Assembly: GCA_018260445.1 (NCBI GenBank)
Contig: JAGLBE010000006.1
Span: 59,851-123,850, forward strand
Direction of reading: 5' to 3'
Source: Psychrobacter sp.
GTDB lineage: Bacteria; Pseudomonadota; Gammaproteobacteria; Pseudomonadales; Moraxellaceae
DNA length: 64,000 nucleotides
Position numbers and translations under genes: made by a program
The notes under the pieces: model-generated
Database searches by the model: none
Seen by the model: only the letters and a program-made list of their open reading frames with translations
What the model was told of the DNA's origin: nothing
Shown here: piece by piece, positions 45,584-55,139 of the stretch
Position numbering within the stretch: position 1 is the stretch's first letter
How the letters are laid out: every line of letters begins with the position of its first letter

Positions 45584-45605
45584 GTAGGGTGCGCCCCGCG
45601 CACCG
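45584..45605. repeat. GTAGGGTGCG palindromic repeat unit
   Basis: GTAGGGTGCGCCCCGCGCACC is a short imperfect palindrome of a type widely dispersed in bacterial intergenic DNA. A decayed relative is at about 43673-43692, and a paired form at 46579-46718. Confidence 0.7.
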
Positions 45606-45638
45606 ATTAAGTAGCCAAGATTAATTGACCACAAATAT

Positions 45639-45935
45639 TGTTGCCTCGAAAGTGCGGTTTAGCCCTGAGACCCGTTAAAAAATTGCACAGCAATTTTAGG
45701 GGCGCAAGAGAAAATACCTTAAAGGGGATTTTCTGCAGCGGATATACTTGGCACAGCAAGGCGTTGCAGGCACTTAGCAAGAGGTCAAAAAATCATAGAT
45801 TTTCTCTTGCGTCGGGGCAAGTGTTCCCCAAACACTTGCTTTTTCCCTCCTCCTATCAAGGTAACAGGAACGCTACTAGCGATTAGTCACCGCTTCAGTG
45901 GACAAGCAAGATAGCAACGAAAAGCGAAAAATAGC
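45639..45935 (-). repeat. Gene-end palindromic repeat family, copy 3 (composite)
   Basis: The ends correspond to copies 1 and 2: TTGCCTCGAAAGTGCGGTTTAG at 45640-45661 (shown here in parts) and CGAAAAGCGAAAAATAG-like sequence near 45919. The centre holds AGCGATTAGTCACCGC, shared with copy 1, plus extra hairpins, such as an AAGTGTT/AACACTT stem and an ATTTTCTCTTGC-like repeat. It follows the 3' end of the 158-residue gene at 45986 when read on the minus strand. It may be a decayed or expanded member. Confidence 0.75.
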
Positions 45936-45985
45936 TACTAAAATAGTTCAGTGAGTCACGCTTTAGAAGTCACTGATAACTGCAG

Positions 45986-46462
45986 CTAAACTCTCATGAG
46001 ATTAGGATAGTTAATCTCAAATTGTTGCAGACGCTCCTTGATTGTTGTCATCGCCAGTTCAATAACATTAAAGCCATTGGTTGAACAAGAAGTCTCATAC
46101 TGGGTCTTCCCATAACCTGCAAGCTGATAATCACATTGCCACATTTCACCAAATTGCTGTGGTTGATAAATTGTTGCCAATATTTCATGCTCGACACCAT
46201 GCTCATCTTTAAACTGATAAGACTGACTGATGATAGTATTCTCTGGCATCGGCTTGTAAGGCTCAAACTCTAAAAACTGATGCTTAATTTGCATTGCATT
46301 AGTCCAATTTTTTGCAGAGAACACAAAGACTATCTGTTCATCCTCGTTTATTGGTTTGCCAAACTCTTGCAGCGTGTATTCGGTATTATTTTCATTCGTA
46401 GTGAGTTGATAAAACACGCCTTGTGTTTGATTATTAGGGTTGTTTAAGTCATCAACAATCAT
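45986..46462 (-). CDS. Hypothetical protein, 158 residues
   Basis: The product is an acidic soluble protein with mixed sheet and helix (LTTNENNTEYTLQEFGKPI, then IVFVFSAKNWTNAMQIKH). Its pattern GMWQ-like CDYQLAGYG followed by a C-terminal amphipathic helix (NVIELAMTTIKERLQQF) vaguely recalls DUF6968-type proteins, but this is weak. AT content is higher than that of its neighbours and it is flanked by repeats on both sides, which suggests an accessory gene acquired separately. AGAGGA precedes the ATG. No toxin or defence motif is seen. Confidence 0.7.
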   Translation of the reverse strand: MIVDDLNNPNNQTQGVFYQLTTNENNTEYTLQEFGKPINEDEQIVFVFSAKNWTNAMQIKHQFLEFEPYKPMPENTIISQSYQFKDEHGVEHEILATIYQPQQFGEMWQCDYQLAGYGKTQYETSCSTNGFNVIELAMTTIKERLQQFEINYPNLMRV

Positions 46463-46578
46463 ATTTAAAATCCTCTAATCATTACCGTAATCAATATTTC
46501 TAATATCGTTCCAAACTATCTTAATCCTCTGCTAAAGGCTTAATCCGTCCTATTGTACAGACACCTATAACAGTTGCC

Positions 46579-46718
46579 GTAGCCCAGTGGACGTGGGTGC
46601 GTTCCACGCACCATAACTATGAGCGAAATTGTATCAAACGTTCTTATCTCATGCGTTTGAAGCGTACGTTTTTAACTTTAAATATTGTCATTCAATCGGT
46701 GCATAGAATGCACCCTAC
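46579..46718. repeat. Paired GTAGGGTGC element
   Basis: The left end has GTAGCCC and GGTGCGTTCCACGCACC (46594-46612 approximately), and the right end CGGTGCATAGAATGCACCCTAC, which reads GTAGGGTGCATTCTATGCACC-like on the minus strand. Together they bound about 140 bp with no open frame. This is probably a nonautonomous repeat. Confidence 0.65.
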
Positions 46719-46753
46719 AATTGCTATTCAAGTAAACTTAAAATTTAAAACAT

Positions 46754-46919
46754 TCGTTGCCTAGAAGGTGCGGTTTAGCCCCGATTGCAGCGGATATACT
46801 TGGCACAGCAAGGCGTTGCAGGCACTTAGCAAGAGGCGTTATCGAGGCAACAGGAACGACACTTGCTTTAGTGCCTGCCGCCTTGCCAGCCAAGATAGGA
46901 GCGAAAAGCGGGATTAGCT
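46754..46919 (-). repeat. Gene-end palindromic repeat family, copy 2
   Basis: Read on the minus strand it starts AATCCCGCTTTTCGCTCCTA about 15 bp after the ppc stop, as copy 1 does after recG, and ends GGGGCTAAACCGCACC. Shared internal blocks include GCAGCGGATATACTTGG (read on plus) and CAACAGGAACG. Confidence 0.85.
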
Positions 46920-46932
46920 TCATCAGCCAAGC

Positions 46933-49794
46933 CTACCCCGTATTACGCAGCCCCGCCGCCAAAGCATTGATACTACGAATTAATGGGTCTTCTACCGCAA
47001 GCTTGTCTTTGGATTCGGCTAATTCCCCAGCTTGGCGCAACCGTTTTAATAGCTCAATCTGAATATAATTCATCGGGTCAAGATAGGCATTGCGCCACTC
47101 CAGCGTCGATGCCAAATCCTGCTGACTGGCAAGCAAGGAGTCTTGTTCCAATAATGAATTTAAACCCTCATGGGTCAGGGTATGCTCATCAATGACTGCG
47201 CTCATAATCCTGTCACGTAGCGTCTCATCATCACAAAGCTGACTATAGGCGGTCGCAATGCTCATCTCTGATTTGGAAAACGCCATCTCGATATTGCTGA
47301 TAAACGCCTTAAAAAATGGCCAATCTTGCTGCATCTGTTTCATCAAGCCCTCCTCCGCTTTCACCGCATCGAGCGCACTGCCAACCCCGTACCACGCAGG
47401 CAGGGTAAAGCGAGCCAGTGACCAGCCAAACACCCAAGGAATCGCTCGAATTGTCGATTTGCTCGGCAAGCCTTTTTTACGATGGGCAGGGCGTGAACCA
47501 ATATTGAGCAAGGATATCTCTTGTACGGGCGTAGCCTGTGAGTAAAACTGATAAAAACCCTCAGTGTTATCAGTTAGCTCACGGTAGCTGGCCTCGCCTG
47601 CCTCTGCCAAACGGCTAAATAGCGCTTCATAATCGGGTAGGGCTTTAGGCTGCTCAACAAAACGGGACGAGCTGGCTTTGATAGCGCCGGTAATGCCCAT
47701 TGTCAGCTCATAGACAGCGGTATCGGTATTGGCGTATTTGGCATAGAGCACCTCGCCTTGTTCGGTGATTTTGATCTCACCATCGAGCGTGCCTGCAGGC
47801 TGGGCGGCAATGGCCTGATGGGTCGAGCCACCACCACGGCTGACCGAGCCCCCACGTCCGTGGAACAAACGGGTTTTGATACCGTATTTCTCCGCTATCG
47901 CTTTGATGGTTTGCTGGGCGCTATACAATTGCCAAGCCGAGGTAATAATCCCGCCATCTTTGGATGAATCAGAGTAGCCCAGCATAATCTCTTGCATGTC
48001 GCCAGTAGCTTTGAGCAAGTTGCGATAGTATTTATTGTCCAACACTGCAGGCAAAATCTTATCAATGTTTTTAAGGTCATTAATCGTCTCAAACAACGGG
48101 GCAACCGGTAGGGCTGCAAACGCTTGACCGTTCTCGTCTACGCCTGACAATCCTGCAAAACGCATCAGCAGCAGCACTTCTAACAACTGGCTGGCGTTAT
48201 TGGTCATCGATATCACATAGCTACCAAACGCTCCCTCACCAGCCAGCTTGCGTAGCTTGGCAATAGAGTTCATCAAGGCGAGCTGCTCACGGGTTTTATC
48301 ACTGAGTGACTCAGCAAAAATGAGCGGTGCGCCATCATGTTCCAGTAGCTTAGTGAGCCATTCTAAACGCTCGCTTTCACTCAAAGCCGTATAGTCGGGC
48401 AAATTGGGCGCATGGGCAAAAATATCGGCAATGACCTCACCGTGATAGCCCGAATCTTGACGGATATCCAACGCTGCCAGATGGAAACCACAGGTCTTCA
48501 CCAAGCGAATCATATCACGCAGTAGACCATTTGCTTGCGCCTTGTTATATGAGCTGTCATGCGCCTTAACGCTTTGACGGATAATACGCAAATCTTCCAA
48601 TAAGTCCTGCGGATTGGCATAGGCGTCGAGCTTGGCAATGCTGTCCTCCCCTTTACTTTGTATCAAGCGATTGGTCGCCTCTATCTTGGCAAGAATAAGG
48701 GACAACAAACGGCGATACGGCTCGTGATTGTAGTCATCAGGATTGTAGACAAAGATTTCCTCATCCAGCTCGGCATACGCCTTAATTTTTGCATACACCG
48801 CTGGCGCAACCTCGACAAGGGTATCGCTATGAATCAACTGCCGCCGCAGCTTTTTAAGCAGCACTCGATAATGGCGCAGCACCGTATCGGCATGCATCAA
48901 AATCGACAGCTCAGTGGTCTTATGAGTGACAAACGGGTTGCCATCTCTATCGCCCCCAATCCACGAGCCAAAGTTTAAAAAGTCAGGAATCGGATAGTCC
49001 GCCAACTCAGGATATACCTCACCGATAGCATTGGTGATATTGCGATACACTTGCGGAATTGCCTCAAACAAACTGGCATTAAAATAATGCAAGCCGTTAT
49101 TAATCTCATCAAATACCAAGGGCTTACGCGTTCGCACCTCATCCGATGACCATAATAAATCAATGGTTTGTGCCGTGTGTTGTTTGGCTTGCGCAAAGGC
49201 GGTGCTATCATCAGGCAACGTGTTTAAATCATGGGTATAGTCATAAAGGGTTTGCAGCATGTTCATCGTGGTACGGCGGCGGGCTTCGGTCGGATGTGCC
49301 GTAAACACCGGGATGTATTTTAGATTATCAATCAACTCTTTAATTTGCTCGGGGGCAATATTGCGCTCACGGCACTCAAGCAAGGTGCGTTTAAACGAGC
49401 CTTCCCACTTTTTATTAGAGTGCTGATCGGACTGGTCGCGTAATAGGTTTCTTTGCTGACGCAGGTAGTTCTCTTCAGTGAGATTTGCCAAAAAGAAGTA
49501 GATTGAGAACGCTCGAATCACCACTTTTAACGTTTGGTTGTCCAACGAGGCAATTAGGTCAATCAGCTGTTGTTTTTTCTCAGGGTTGGGGTCACGGCGC
49601 TCGCCAATAAAGCCTTTGCGGAGGGTTTCGATGGTCTGTACTGTCTCCTCGCCAACTTGCCGAGTGATGCTATCGCCCAACAGGGTGCCAAGCAGGCGTA
49701 CCCGGTCACGCAGTAGGGTGTTTTGCGACGAGGGGGCTGGCGTAGCAAGCGATGCAGACGGTGTTGCTGCGGGCGTTAACGGGACGGCTGGCAT
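46933..49794 (-). CDS. ppc: Phosphoenolpyruvate carboxylase
   Basis: Ppc carboxylates phosphoenolpyruvate to oxaloacetate, replenishing the TCA cycle. The 953-residue protein has the catalytic His167 (FTAHPTEARRRT), the active-site loop FHGRGGSVSRGGG, GYSDSSKDGGI and the conserved C-terminal RNTG, and is somewhat longer than the 883-residue E. coli enzyme. The longer N-terminus (about 30 residues) is Ala/Pro-rich. AAGGAG lies eight bases before the ATG. It appears monocistronic, with a 16-bp tandem array upstream. Confidence 0.97.
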   Translation of the reverse strand: MPAVPLTPAATPSASLATPAPSSQNTLLRDRVRLLGTLLGDSITRQVGEETVQTIETLRKGFIGERRDPNPEKKQQLIDLIASLDNQTLKVVIRAFSIYFFLANLTEENYLRQQRNLLRDQSDQHSNKKWEGSFKRTLLECRERNIAPEQIKELIDNLKYIPVFTAHPTEARRRTTMNMLQTLYDYTHDLNTLPDDSTAFAQAKQHTAQTIDLLWSSDEVRTRKPLVFDEINNGLHYFNASLFEAIPQVYRNITNAIGEVYPELADYPIPDFLNFGSWIGGDRDGNPFVTHKTTELSILMHADTVLRHYRVLLKKLRRQLIHSDTLVEVAPAVYAKIKAYAELDEEIFVYNPDDYNHEPYRRLLSLILAKIEATNRLIQSKGEDSIAKLDAYANPQDLLEDLRIIRQSVKAHDSSYNKAQANGLLRDMIRLVKTCGFHLAALDIRQDSGYHGEVIADIFAHAPNLPDYTALSESERLEWLTKLLEHDGAPLIFAESLSDKTREQLALMNSIAKLRKLAGEGAFGSYVISMTNNASQLLEVLLLMRFAGLSGVDENGQAFAALPVAPLFETINDLKNIDKILPAVLDNKYYRNLLKATGDMQEIMLGYSDSSKDGGIITSAWQLYSAQQTIKAIAEKYGIKTRLFHGRGGSVSRGGGSTHQAIAAQPAGTLDGEIKITEQGEVLYAKYANTDTAVYELTMGITGAIKASSSRFVEQPKALPDYEALFSRLAEAGEASYRELTDNTEGFYQFYSQATPVQEISLLNIGSRPAHRKKGLPSKSTIRAIPWVFGWSLARFTLPAWYGVGSALDAVKAEEGLMKQMQQDWPFFKAFISNIEMAFSKSEMSIATAYSQLCDDETLRDRIMSAVIDEHTLTHEGLNSLLEQDSLLASQQDLASTLEWRNAYLDPMNYIQIELLKRLRQAGELAESKDKLAVEDPLIRSINALAAGLRNTG

Positions 49795-50127
49795 GATGAG
49801 CTCCTTTTGAGGTAACTGGCATTTTAGATAACTGGCTTTTTAGATAACTGGCTTTTTAGATAACTGGCTTTTTAGATAACTGGCTTTTTAGATAACTGGC
49901 ACTACAGGGATAGGGTTTGCAAGAGGTTGATGGGTATGGCTACTGGCGATAGCAGCGAAAATATATAGCCTATAGCACTACCTTAAGATTATCATACTCT
50001 CACGCACGAGGTGTACCCTGCCTGCAAATAAAGGCTGACCACTTGCTGGATAAAGGTTAAAATTGCAACCGGCTTCCCCTAGCGACCCTTAGCGACCCTT
50101 AGCGACCCCCAGCAGCGAGGAACAAAG
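49795..50127. other. ppc-corA divergent region with 16-bp tandem array
   Basis: Five 16-bp copies of TTTTTAGATAACTGGC lie at 49821-49900 immediately before ppc. A shorter run of three TAGCGACCCT units lies at 50080-50109 before corA. The promoters must lie between or within these, but none was clearly identified. Confidence 0.85.
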
Positions 50128-51108
50128 ATGTTTGACCAGTTTTTGCAGCACACCACGCTGATTCAGTACTCACCCAAGCAGGTCGCAAAGGCTCAATATA
50201 ACGATATTGCAGCGTATCAATTTGACCCGCAAAGCGACAAAGTGTACTGGCTAAACACCTATGGCTTAAACGAATTTGAGGCGATGCGGCAAATTATCGA
50301 CCAAAATGATTTTGATGATTTTTTAATCAAGTTGTTTAAAGACAGTGGTCATGCCAACAAAGTGATTGAGCTCGATAACGTGTTGTTTATCGCCTTGCAA
50401 GTGCTTAAAACAGATGAGAAAAATTTAAGCAGTGAGCAAATGATTTTTGTGGTATCCGCAAATGTGCTGTGGAGCATCCAAGAAAATACGGGCACCTATT
50501 TTGAGTGGATACGCGAGCGCATTTTGCAAGGACGGGGATTGGTGCAACATAAAAAAGTAGATTATTTGATGTTTTTGATTATCGAATCATTAATTGCCAG
50601 TTATCTGGCCACCTTTGAGAACATGATTAACAATGACGATGACTTTTTACATGTGTCTACCATCAGCCCAACCCCACAATTTACCGAACAAGTCGAGCAG
50701 CAAAAGCGGCATATGCTCAATTTTAAAAAAGCGACGCTAAGCCTACGCAACACCATTGTCAAACTGCAATCTATCAATAGTGTGACCATGGAAAGCAAGT
50801 ATTTTATCGAGCTTAAAGAGCAGGCGAATAACTTGATTGGCGAGATTGATTTTGAGCTGTTTGAGCTGGACAGTAAAATCAACCTGATTTTTTCGGTGCA
50901 GGGGCATCGCCTCAATGAGAGTATGCGGCTATTGACAATTATATCGGTTGTGTTTATCCCGTTAACCTTTTTAGCCGGTGTTTACGGAATGAATTTTGAC
51001 TATATGCCCGAATTAAAGTGGCACTATGGCTATTTTATGGTGCTTGGCATTATGGCGTCTTCAGCGATTTTTATCGTGGTATTTTTTAAACATAAAAAAT
51101 GGTTATAA
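50128..51108 (+). CDS. corA: CorA-family magnesium/divalent metal transporter
   Basis: CorA proteins are pentameric inner-membrane magnesium channels. The 326-residue chain has a soluble funnel domain with helices containing HKKVDYLMFLIIESL and LNFKKATLSLRNTIVKL, and two C-terminal helices. The selectivity motif GMN is seen as GVYGMNFDYMPEL, followed by YGYFMVLGIMASSAIF. A GAGGAA site supports the start. It could transport magnesium, cobalt or nickel; the family alone does not decide. It probably forms a unit separate from the DUF1345 gene 138 bp downstream. Confidence 0.93.
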   Translation: MFDQFLQHTTLIQYSPKQVAKAQYNDIAAYQFDPQSDKVYWLNTYGLNEFEAMRQIIDQNDFDDFLIKLFKDSGHANKVIELDNVLFIALQVLKTDEKNLSSEQMIFVVSANVLWSIQENTGTYFEWIRERILQGRGLVQHKKVDYLMFLIIESLIASYLATFENMINNDDDFLHVSTISPTPQFTEQVEQQKRHMLNFKKATLSLRNTIVKLQSINSVTMESKYFIELKEQANNLIGEIDFELFELDSKINLIFSVQGHRLNESMRLLTIISVVFIPLTFLAGVYGMNFDYMPELKWHYGYFMVLGIMASSAIFIVVFFKHKKWL

Positions 51109-51246
51109 GGTGATTTTTAGTTTTTAAAGGGTTTAGATGCACTACCCTATTGACCATTTATAAAACTTATACTATTGAAAACTCTAACCAACTAATCACC
51201 CTTATATTGACTGACCAACCAAAACCATTTAATCACCTGGATAACG

Positions 51247-51948
51247 ATGATGCCGCCACTAACCATAAAAAATTCCATAGAAAGTTTTATCATTCATTGG
51301 CGGCTGTTATTTAGCCTCATTTTAGGTACTATTGTTGGGCTTACCTTATTTATTTTAGGGTATTTGCCACCCAGCACCTGTTTTATTATTGGTTGGGATT
51401 GTGCCATCTTATGCTATATCGTCAACATTATTATTATGCTGAATAACGATACGATGCATTACCATATTAATAGAGCCAAACAAAGCCAGTTTACCTTTTT
51501 ATTTCTAATTGTCCTTTCAAGCTTTATTTGTGTTTATGCTTTAACTGAACAAACCGCCATCAGTAAAGACTATGAACATGTTGCACTTATTTTATCCATT
51601 GGGTTAACCATTGGCACTATTTTTACCACGTGGCTGATGATTCAAATCATTTTTGCGATGCATTATGCGTTTTTATATTTTAGCGAATTGCAAAAAGGCG
51701 GCGTGTTACCCTTAGCTTTTCCTGAGATGTTAACGGCGACCGAGGCGCACCCTCATCCACCCACCAGTCCTAAATTTGAAGATTTTTTTTACTGTGCAGT
51801 GTCTATCGGCACCTCTGGGCAAACAGCGGATACCAATTTTGTGTCAACCGCAGGCAGAAAGCTTGCCACCTTGCACAATATCATTGCTTTCACCTTTAAT
51901 TTGGTGATTATTGCGTTGATGATTAATATTTTAGCCACTTATTTATGA
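51247..51948 (+). CDS. DUF1345 membrane protein
   Basis: The 233-residue protein has about five hydrophobic helices. The family block FFYCAVSIGTSGQTADTNFVSTAGRKLATLHNI occurs near the C-terminus, followed by the last helix FTFNLVIIALMINI. DUF1345 proteins are predicted inner-membrane proteins of unknown function. The N-terminus contains ITHWRLLFSLILGTIVG-like sequence. The start is uncertain between 51247 and 51250, with only a weak site upstream. It follows corA on the same strand. Confidence 0.85.
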   Translation: MMPPLTIKNSIESFIIHWRLLFSLILGTIVGLTLFILGYLPPSTCFIIGWDCAILCYIVNIIIMLNNDTMHYHINRAKQSQFTFLFLIVLSSFICVYALTEQTAISKDYEHVALILSIGLTIGTIFTTWLMIQIIFAMHYAFLYFSELQKGGVLPLAFPEMLTATEAHPHPPTSPKFEDFFYCAVSIGTSGQTADTNFVSTAGRKLATLHNIIAFTFNLVIIALMINILATYL

Positions 51949-52078
51949 GGTTTTAGGTTGATGAGGATTGAGATGGTTGGGGAGCAGGATAGCTATAAAT
52001 TCTTAGCAGTTGCAGTAGCTCAAGTAGGCGTTGTGAGCGGGTCATGGGGTATTCTAAATCTGCTATCACAGCCGCAAG

Positions 52079-53200
52079 TTACTCAGCAGCGGCATAAATC
52101 GCTACGGTCAGTTCGATACAGGTGGCCGCATCTAACCATAGCTCTCGCACGGGGATAATCCCGCGTACTGCATTGCAAAAAAACATGGCCGATAGCTGGT
52201 GTAAGTCTTTATCCTGTAAGGCACGCAGTTGTATGGGGGCGGCGCTACTGGCTAACTTATCCACAATCACTTGGCGCATAATACCGTTAACGCCAGAGTG
52301 AATAATGGGCGGCGTATACCATGTAGCACATGTCGCATCAGCCCCGTGCAGTTGATAAAACACATTGCTCATCACGCCCTCAACCCAATTGCCTGACATA
52401 TCTCGTACCAGCCCCTCAGACAAGATGGTCGATGCGGATGCTATGGGTGATGCAGATGATGTCTGTAATGTAGAAAAAAGGGACATCGCCTGCTGGTGTC
52501 GTTGTAGCTCGCCCGCTAGCAACACACTATCGAGTCGGTTTAGGGTTTTTAGACCCGCTAAGGGCGGCGGCATACTGGCCAAACGTGCGGTTAAACACAT
52601 TGCGCTAATGGGCGCTTGTTGTAGCAGCTTGACCCTTGTCGCCGTAATCTGAGCCGTAGTGTGAGCCGCGGCGTTACCTGCATCGCACTGGGCACTTAGG
52701 GCTGACTGACCTATCAAGCTTACGATATCGACGTGACGATGGGCGAGCGTTGCACTTGGCAGCACCCCTAGCCAAATTAAGGCCTGATTAGCGGTCAGCT
52801 CTGGGGCATGGGCGTACCCCGGCACACTTTGCGCTTGACGCGACACGATGATTTTAATCAAGCCATGTTGTATGTGCTCAGCAAAAGACGCCACCTGCTG
52901 CCACACGCTATCCTCTAACGTGTTTGGTAGGTATAAATGCAGAGCTTGACAGTGGGTTTGCAGGCGAGCAGCATGGTAGGATTGCCAAAGCGCCTGACCC
53001 TGATATACCCCTATGGTGGTAAAAAAACCATCGCCATACGCCATGCCGCGTGGCATCTCTTGACAACTTAGGGCTAAAGGATGTAAGGCTGAAGCACTTA
53101 ACAAGCTGTCTGTACTTAAAGGTGCATGGCTATCACCCACGCCTATCGCTGCACTTGAAAGCGGCAGGTTTAACGGATACCAACGCATTGCTTGCGCCAT
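52079..53200 (-). CDS. pabC: Aminodeoxychorismate lyase-like class IV aminotransferase
   Basis: PabC eliminates pyruvate from aminodeoxychorismate to give p-aminobenzoate for folate synthesis. The 373-residue protein has the fold-type IV blocks RGMAYGDGFFTT, GLKTLNRLDSVLLA (with the PLP lysine) and WVEGVMSNVFYQL, and a C-terminal QLSAMFFCNAVRGIIPV. It is about 100 residues longer than E. coli PabC, with a 45-residue insertion before RGMAYGDG. The ATG at 53200 follows a TAGGG site and starts 26 bases after the lipoprotein gene stop. mltG, a frequent neighbour, is not downstream. Confidence 0.85.
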   Translation of the reverse strand: MAQAMRWYPLNLPLSSAAIGVGDSHAPLSTDSLLSASALHPLALSCQEMPRGMAYGDGFFTTIGVYQGQALWQSYHAARLQTHCQALHLYLPNTLEDSVWQQVASFAEHIQHGLIKIIVSRQAQSVPGYAHAPELTANQALIWLGVLPSATLAHRHVDIVSLIGQSALSAQCDAGNAAAHTTAQITATRVKLLQQAPISAMCLTARLASMPPPLAGLKTLNRLDSVLLAGELQRHQQAMSLFSTLQTSSASPIASASTILSEGLVRDMSGNWVEGVMSNVFYQLHGADATCATWYTPPIIHSGVNGIMRQVIVDKLASSAAPIQLRALQDKDLHQLSAMFFCNAVRGIIPVRELWLDAATCIELTVAIYAAAE

Positions 53201-53226
53201 AAATTGCCCTACTGAATTGATTTTGC

Positions 53227-53952
53227 TTAGCGAGGCTTTTGAATAATCAACATACAACTGTAAAATTCACATTTGGCTAACTCCACCTGTTGCCCGCCCA
53301 CCTTTTTATTTTTAATAATTTGACCAGTGAGCATATTGGCAACCAGGGCAGTGCCAGCCTCACCCATTAACGCCTTGGCAACGGTATACACCTTTTTGGC
53401 ATGCTCAATACTCATCTTTTTTTCGCTCTCAGAGTCGGACGGGTTGGCATAATACCAGCCAAACTCTAGATAACTTTTTGAATCAATAAGGTCTAGATAA
53501 GGCTCCTCACCTTGCATAAACCGGTATCTAATGGCAGCGTTGCTGGCGTAATCCAAACTGCTTTCATCGGTCACTTTTACCGTACCCAGCACCTTTTGTA
53601 GTGCCTTTAGCTCAGCTGTATTGAGGGTCGCTAAATCCAAATTATCTAACTTAGAGGCCTCAGGTATGGCGACATCCCAATTTTGAATATCGTAGCTGAC
53701 AGGCTTATTGTCATCTACAGCGACATTCGCGTCTGCCGGCGCTATGGTGGTTTTGGTTTTTTTATTGGTCGTTGCAGCAGGGGCGCTATTCACCAGCTCG
53801 GCATTTTGTGAGACGCCTTGAATAGCACCGCCCTCTTCTGGTTTATTGCACCCAGTTATTGCCAGACAAGTGAGCAATCCAAGTGCACTAAGTGGCATTA
53901 AACCACAAGGAACACATTGCCTAAACACGGTCATTACACTGCTAAATTTCAT
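53227..53952 (-). CDS. Predicted lipoprotein of unknown function
   Basis: The 241-residue product has a signal sequence ending in a lipobox (LAITGC, cysteine near residue 35), so it should be processed by Lgt, LspA and Lnt, two of which (lgt end and lnt) are in this window. A Thr/Lys/Ala-rich linker and a structured domain (about 85-241) follow, with YRFMQGEEPYLDLIDSKSYLEFGWYY. No family is recognised. It lies just upstream of pabC on the same strand and may share its transcript. AGGTAA precedes the ATG. Confidence 0.8.
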   Translation of the reverse strand: MKFSSVMTVFRQCVPCGLMPLSALGLLTCLAITGCNKPEEGGAIQGVSQNAELVNSAPAATTNKKTKTTIAPADANVAVDDNKPVSYDIQNWDVAIPEASKLDNLDLATLNTAELKALQKVLGTVKVTDESSLDYASNAAIRYRFMQGEEPYLDLIDSKSYLEFGWYYANPSDSESEKKMSIEHAKKVYTVAKALMGEAGTALVANMLTGQIIKNKKVGGQQVELAKCEFYSCMLIIQKPR

Positions 53953-54302
53953 GCCTTTACCTGCAAATTATCGGACTCTACAAAGAGCTGAATGTTGTTA
54001 TACGGGCTTTTTGCTCACTTTTAGGTCTTGTACCTCGCCCTAACAAGCCAATCCTCTGCGCTCAATACTGGCCCATATATTGTCAAGCAAGTATCAAACA
54101 TCATAAGTGACTTAAATCGACATATCAAACCCTGTCAGTCTATCCAAAACCACTCGCATTGACTAGTGAAAAAATAGTGAACAGACGCTAAGATATGACA
54201 GGAACCTCACTTTATTGGCGTAGAATTGTTATATTGGCTGGCTGCCTTTATACTGGGTCTGTATCCTAGTTTTTTAAATAGCCTGTCTTCTAAGAGCCTA
54301 TT
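53953..54302. other. Intergenic region, 350 bp
   Basis: Divergent space between the lipoprotein gene and aroE, expected to hold both promoters. No gene, repeat array or clear terminator was recognised. Confidence 0.6.
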
Positions 54303-55139
54303 ATGACACACGTCTCCCCCCTTTTGCGCCCGCAACATTTTATCGTGATTGGCAACCCTATTGCGCATAGCAAATCGCCCGCTATTCATCAACACTTTGC
54401 CCAGCAAGTGGGTCTTGATATCCGCTATGCCCGTCAATTTTGCCCCGATAATGCGGACAGTTTTGCCGCCGTGGTTGATGCCTTTTTTAATGGCGGCGGC
54501 ATTGGTGCCAATGTGACTGTGCCCTTTAAAGAGATGGCGTATCAGCGGTGTCACACCCAAGGCACGCTATCGGCGCACGCTACGGTCGCCGGGGCGGTTA
54601 ATACCCTTATGCTGCAAGAGGGGCGGCTCCATGGCGATAATACCGATGGTCAGGGTTTGGTGAACCACTTGCACCAATTAGGGTGGGGGTTAGACAAGAC
54701 AAATGTGGCCATTATCGGGGCGGGCGGGGCGACCCGTGGCATTATTTTGCCGTTGCTGGAAGCAGGGGTTGCCACAGTGACGATTGCCAATCGTACCTTA
54801 AGCAAAGCAGAACAGCTGGTGGTGCAACTTGGTGCAGCCAGTGCTTTAATTCAGAGCAAAGCGCTTGCCACCACAACCATTGAGCAGTTGACCGGCAACT
54901 TTGATATCCTGATTAATGCCACTTCAATCGGCTTATCGGACGCGACGTTGCCACTATCTGATGAGTTGTGTTGCGAATTTGCCTACGATTTAATGTACGG
55001 GCGCGAGCTGCCATTTTTAACTCATTTTGCCAAGCAAGGTGCGCAAGTGTCCGATGGCTATGGTATGCTGATTGGGCAAGCGGCGCTCAGCTTTGAGCAA
55101 TGGACGGCTAAAAAAATCGCCCTGCCCATTACCTTATAA
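54303..55139 (+). CDS. aroE: Shikimate dehydrogenase
   Basis: AroE reduces 3-dehydroshikimate to shikimate with NADPH in aromatic amino-acid synthesis. The 278-residue protein has the substrate block GNPIAHSKSPAIH (Ser23, Ser25), catalytic Lys76 (NVTVPFKEMAYQ) and Asp115 (GDNTDGQGLV), and a nucleotide-binding GAGGATRG. The INATSIGLSD block near 205 and a closing GYGMLIGQAALSFEQW match AroE. The ribosome binding site is weak. The gene is single. Confidence 0.96.
   Translation: MTHVSPLLRPQHFIVIGNPIAHSKSPAIHQHFAQQVGLDIRYARQFCPDNADSFAAVVDAFFNGGGIGANVTVPFKEMAYQRCHTQGTLSAHATVAGAVNTLMLQEGRLHGDNTDGQGLVNHLHQLGWGLDKTNVAIIGAGGATRGIILPLLEAGVATVTIANRTLSKAEQLVVQLGAASALIQSKALATTTIEQLTGNFDILINATSIGLSDATLPLSDELCCEFAYDLMYGRELPFLTHFAKQGAQVSDGYGMLIGQAALSFEQWTAKKIALPITL

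Noticed and set aside
46757-47062. 101-residue frame across the gene-end repeat and the end of ppc
   Set aside because: Most of it is repeat sequence and antisense to ppc.
52257-52265. Perfect DnaA box TTATCCACA
   Set aside because: Single copy inside pabC with no cluster, AT-rich unwinding region or dnaA neighbour, so not an origin.
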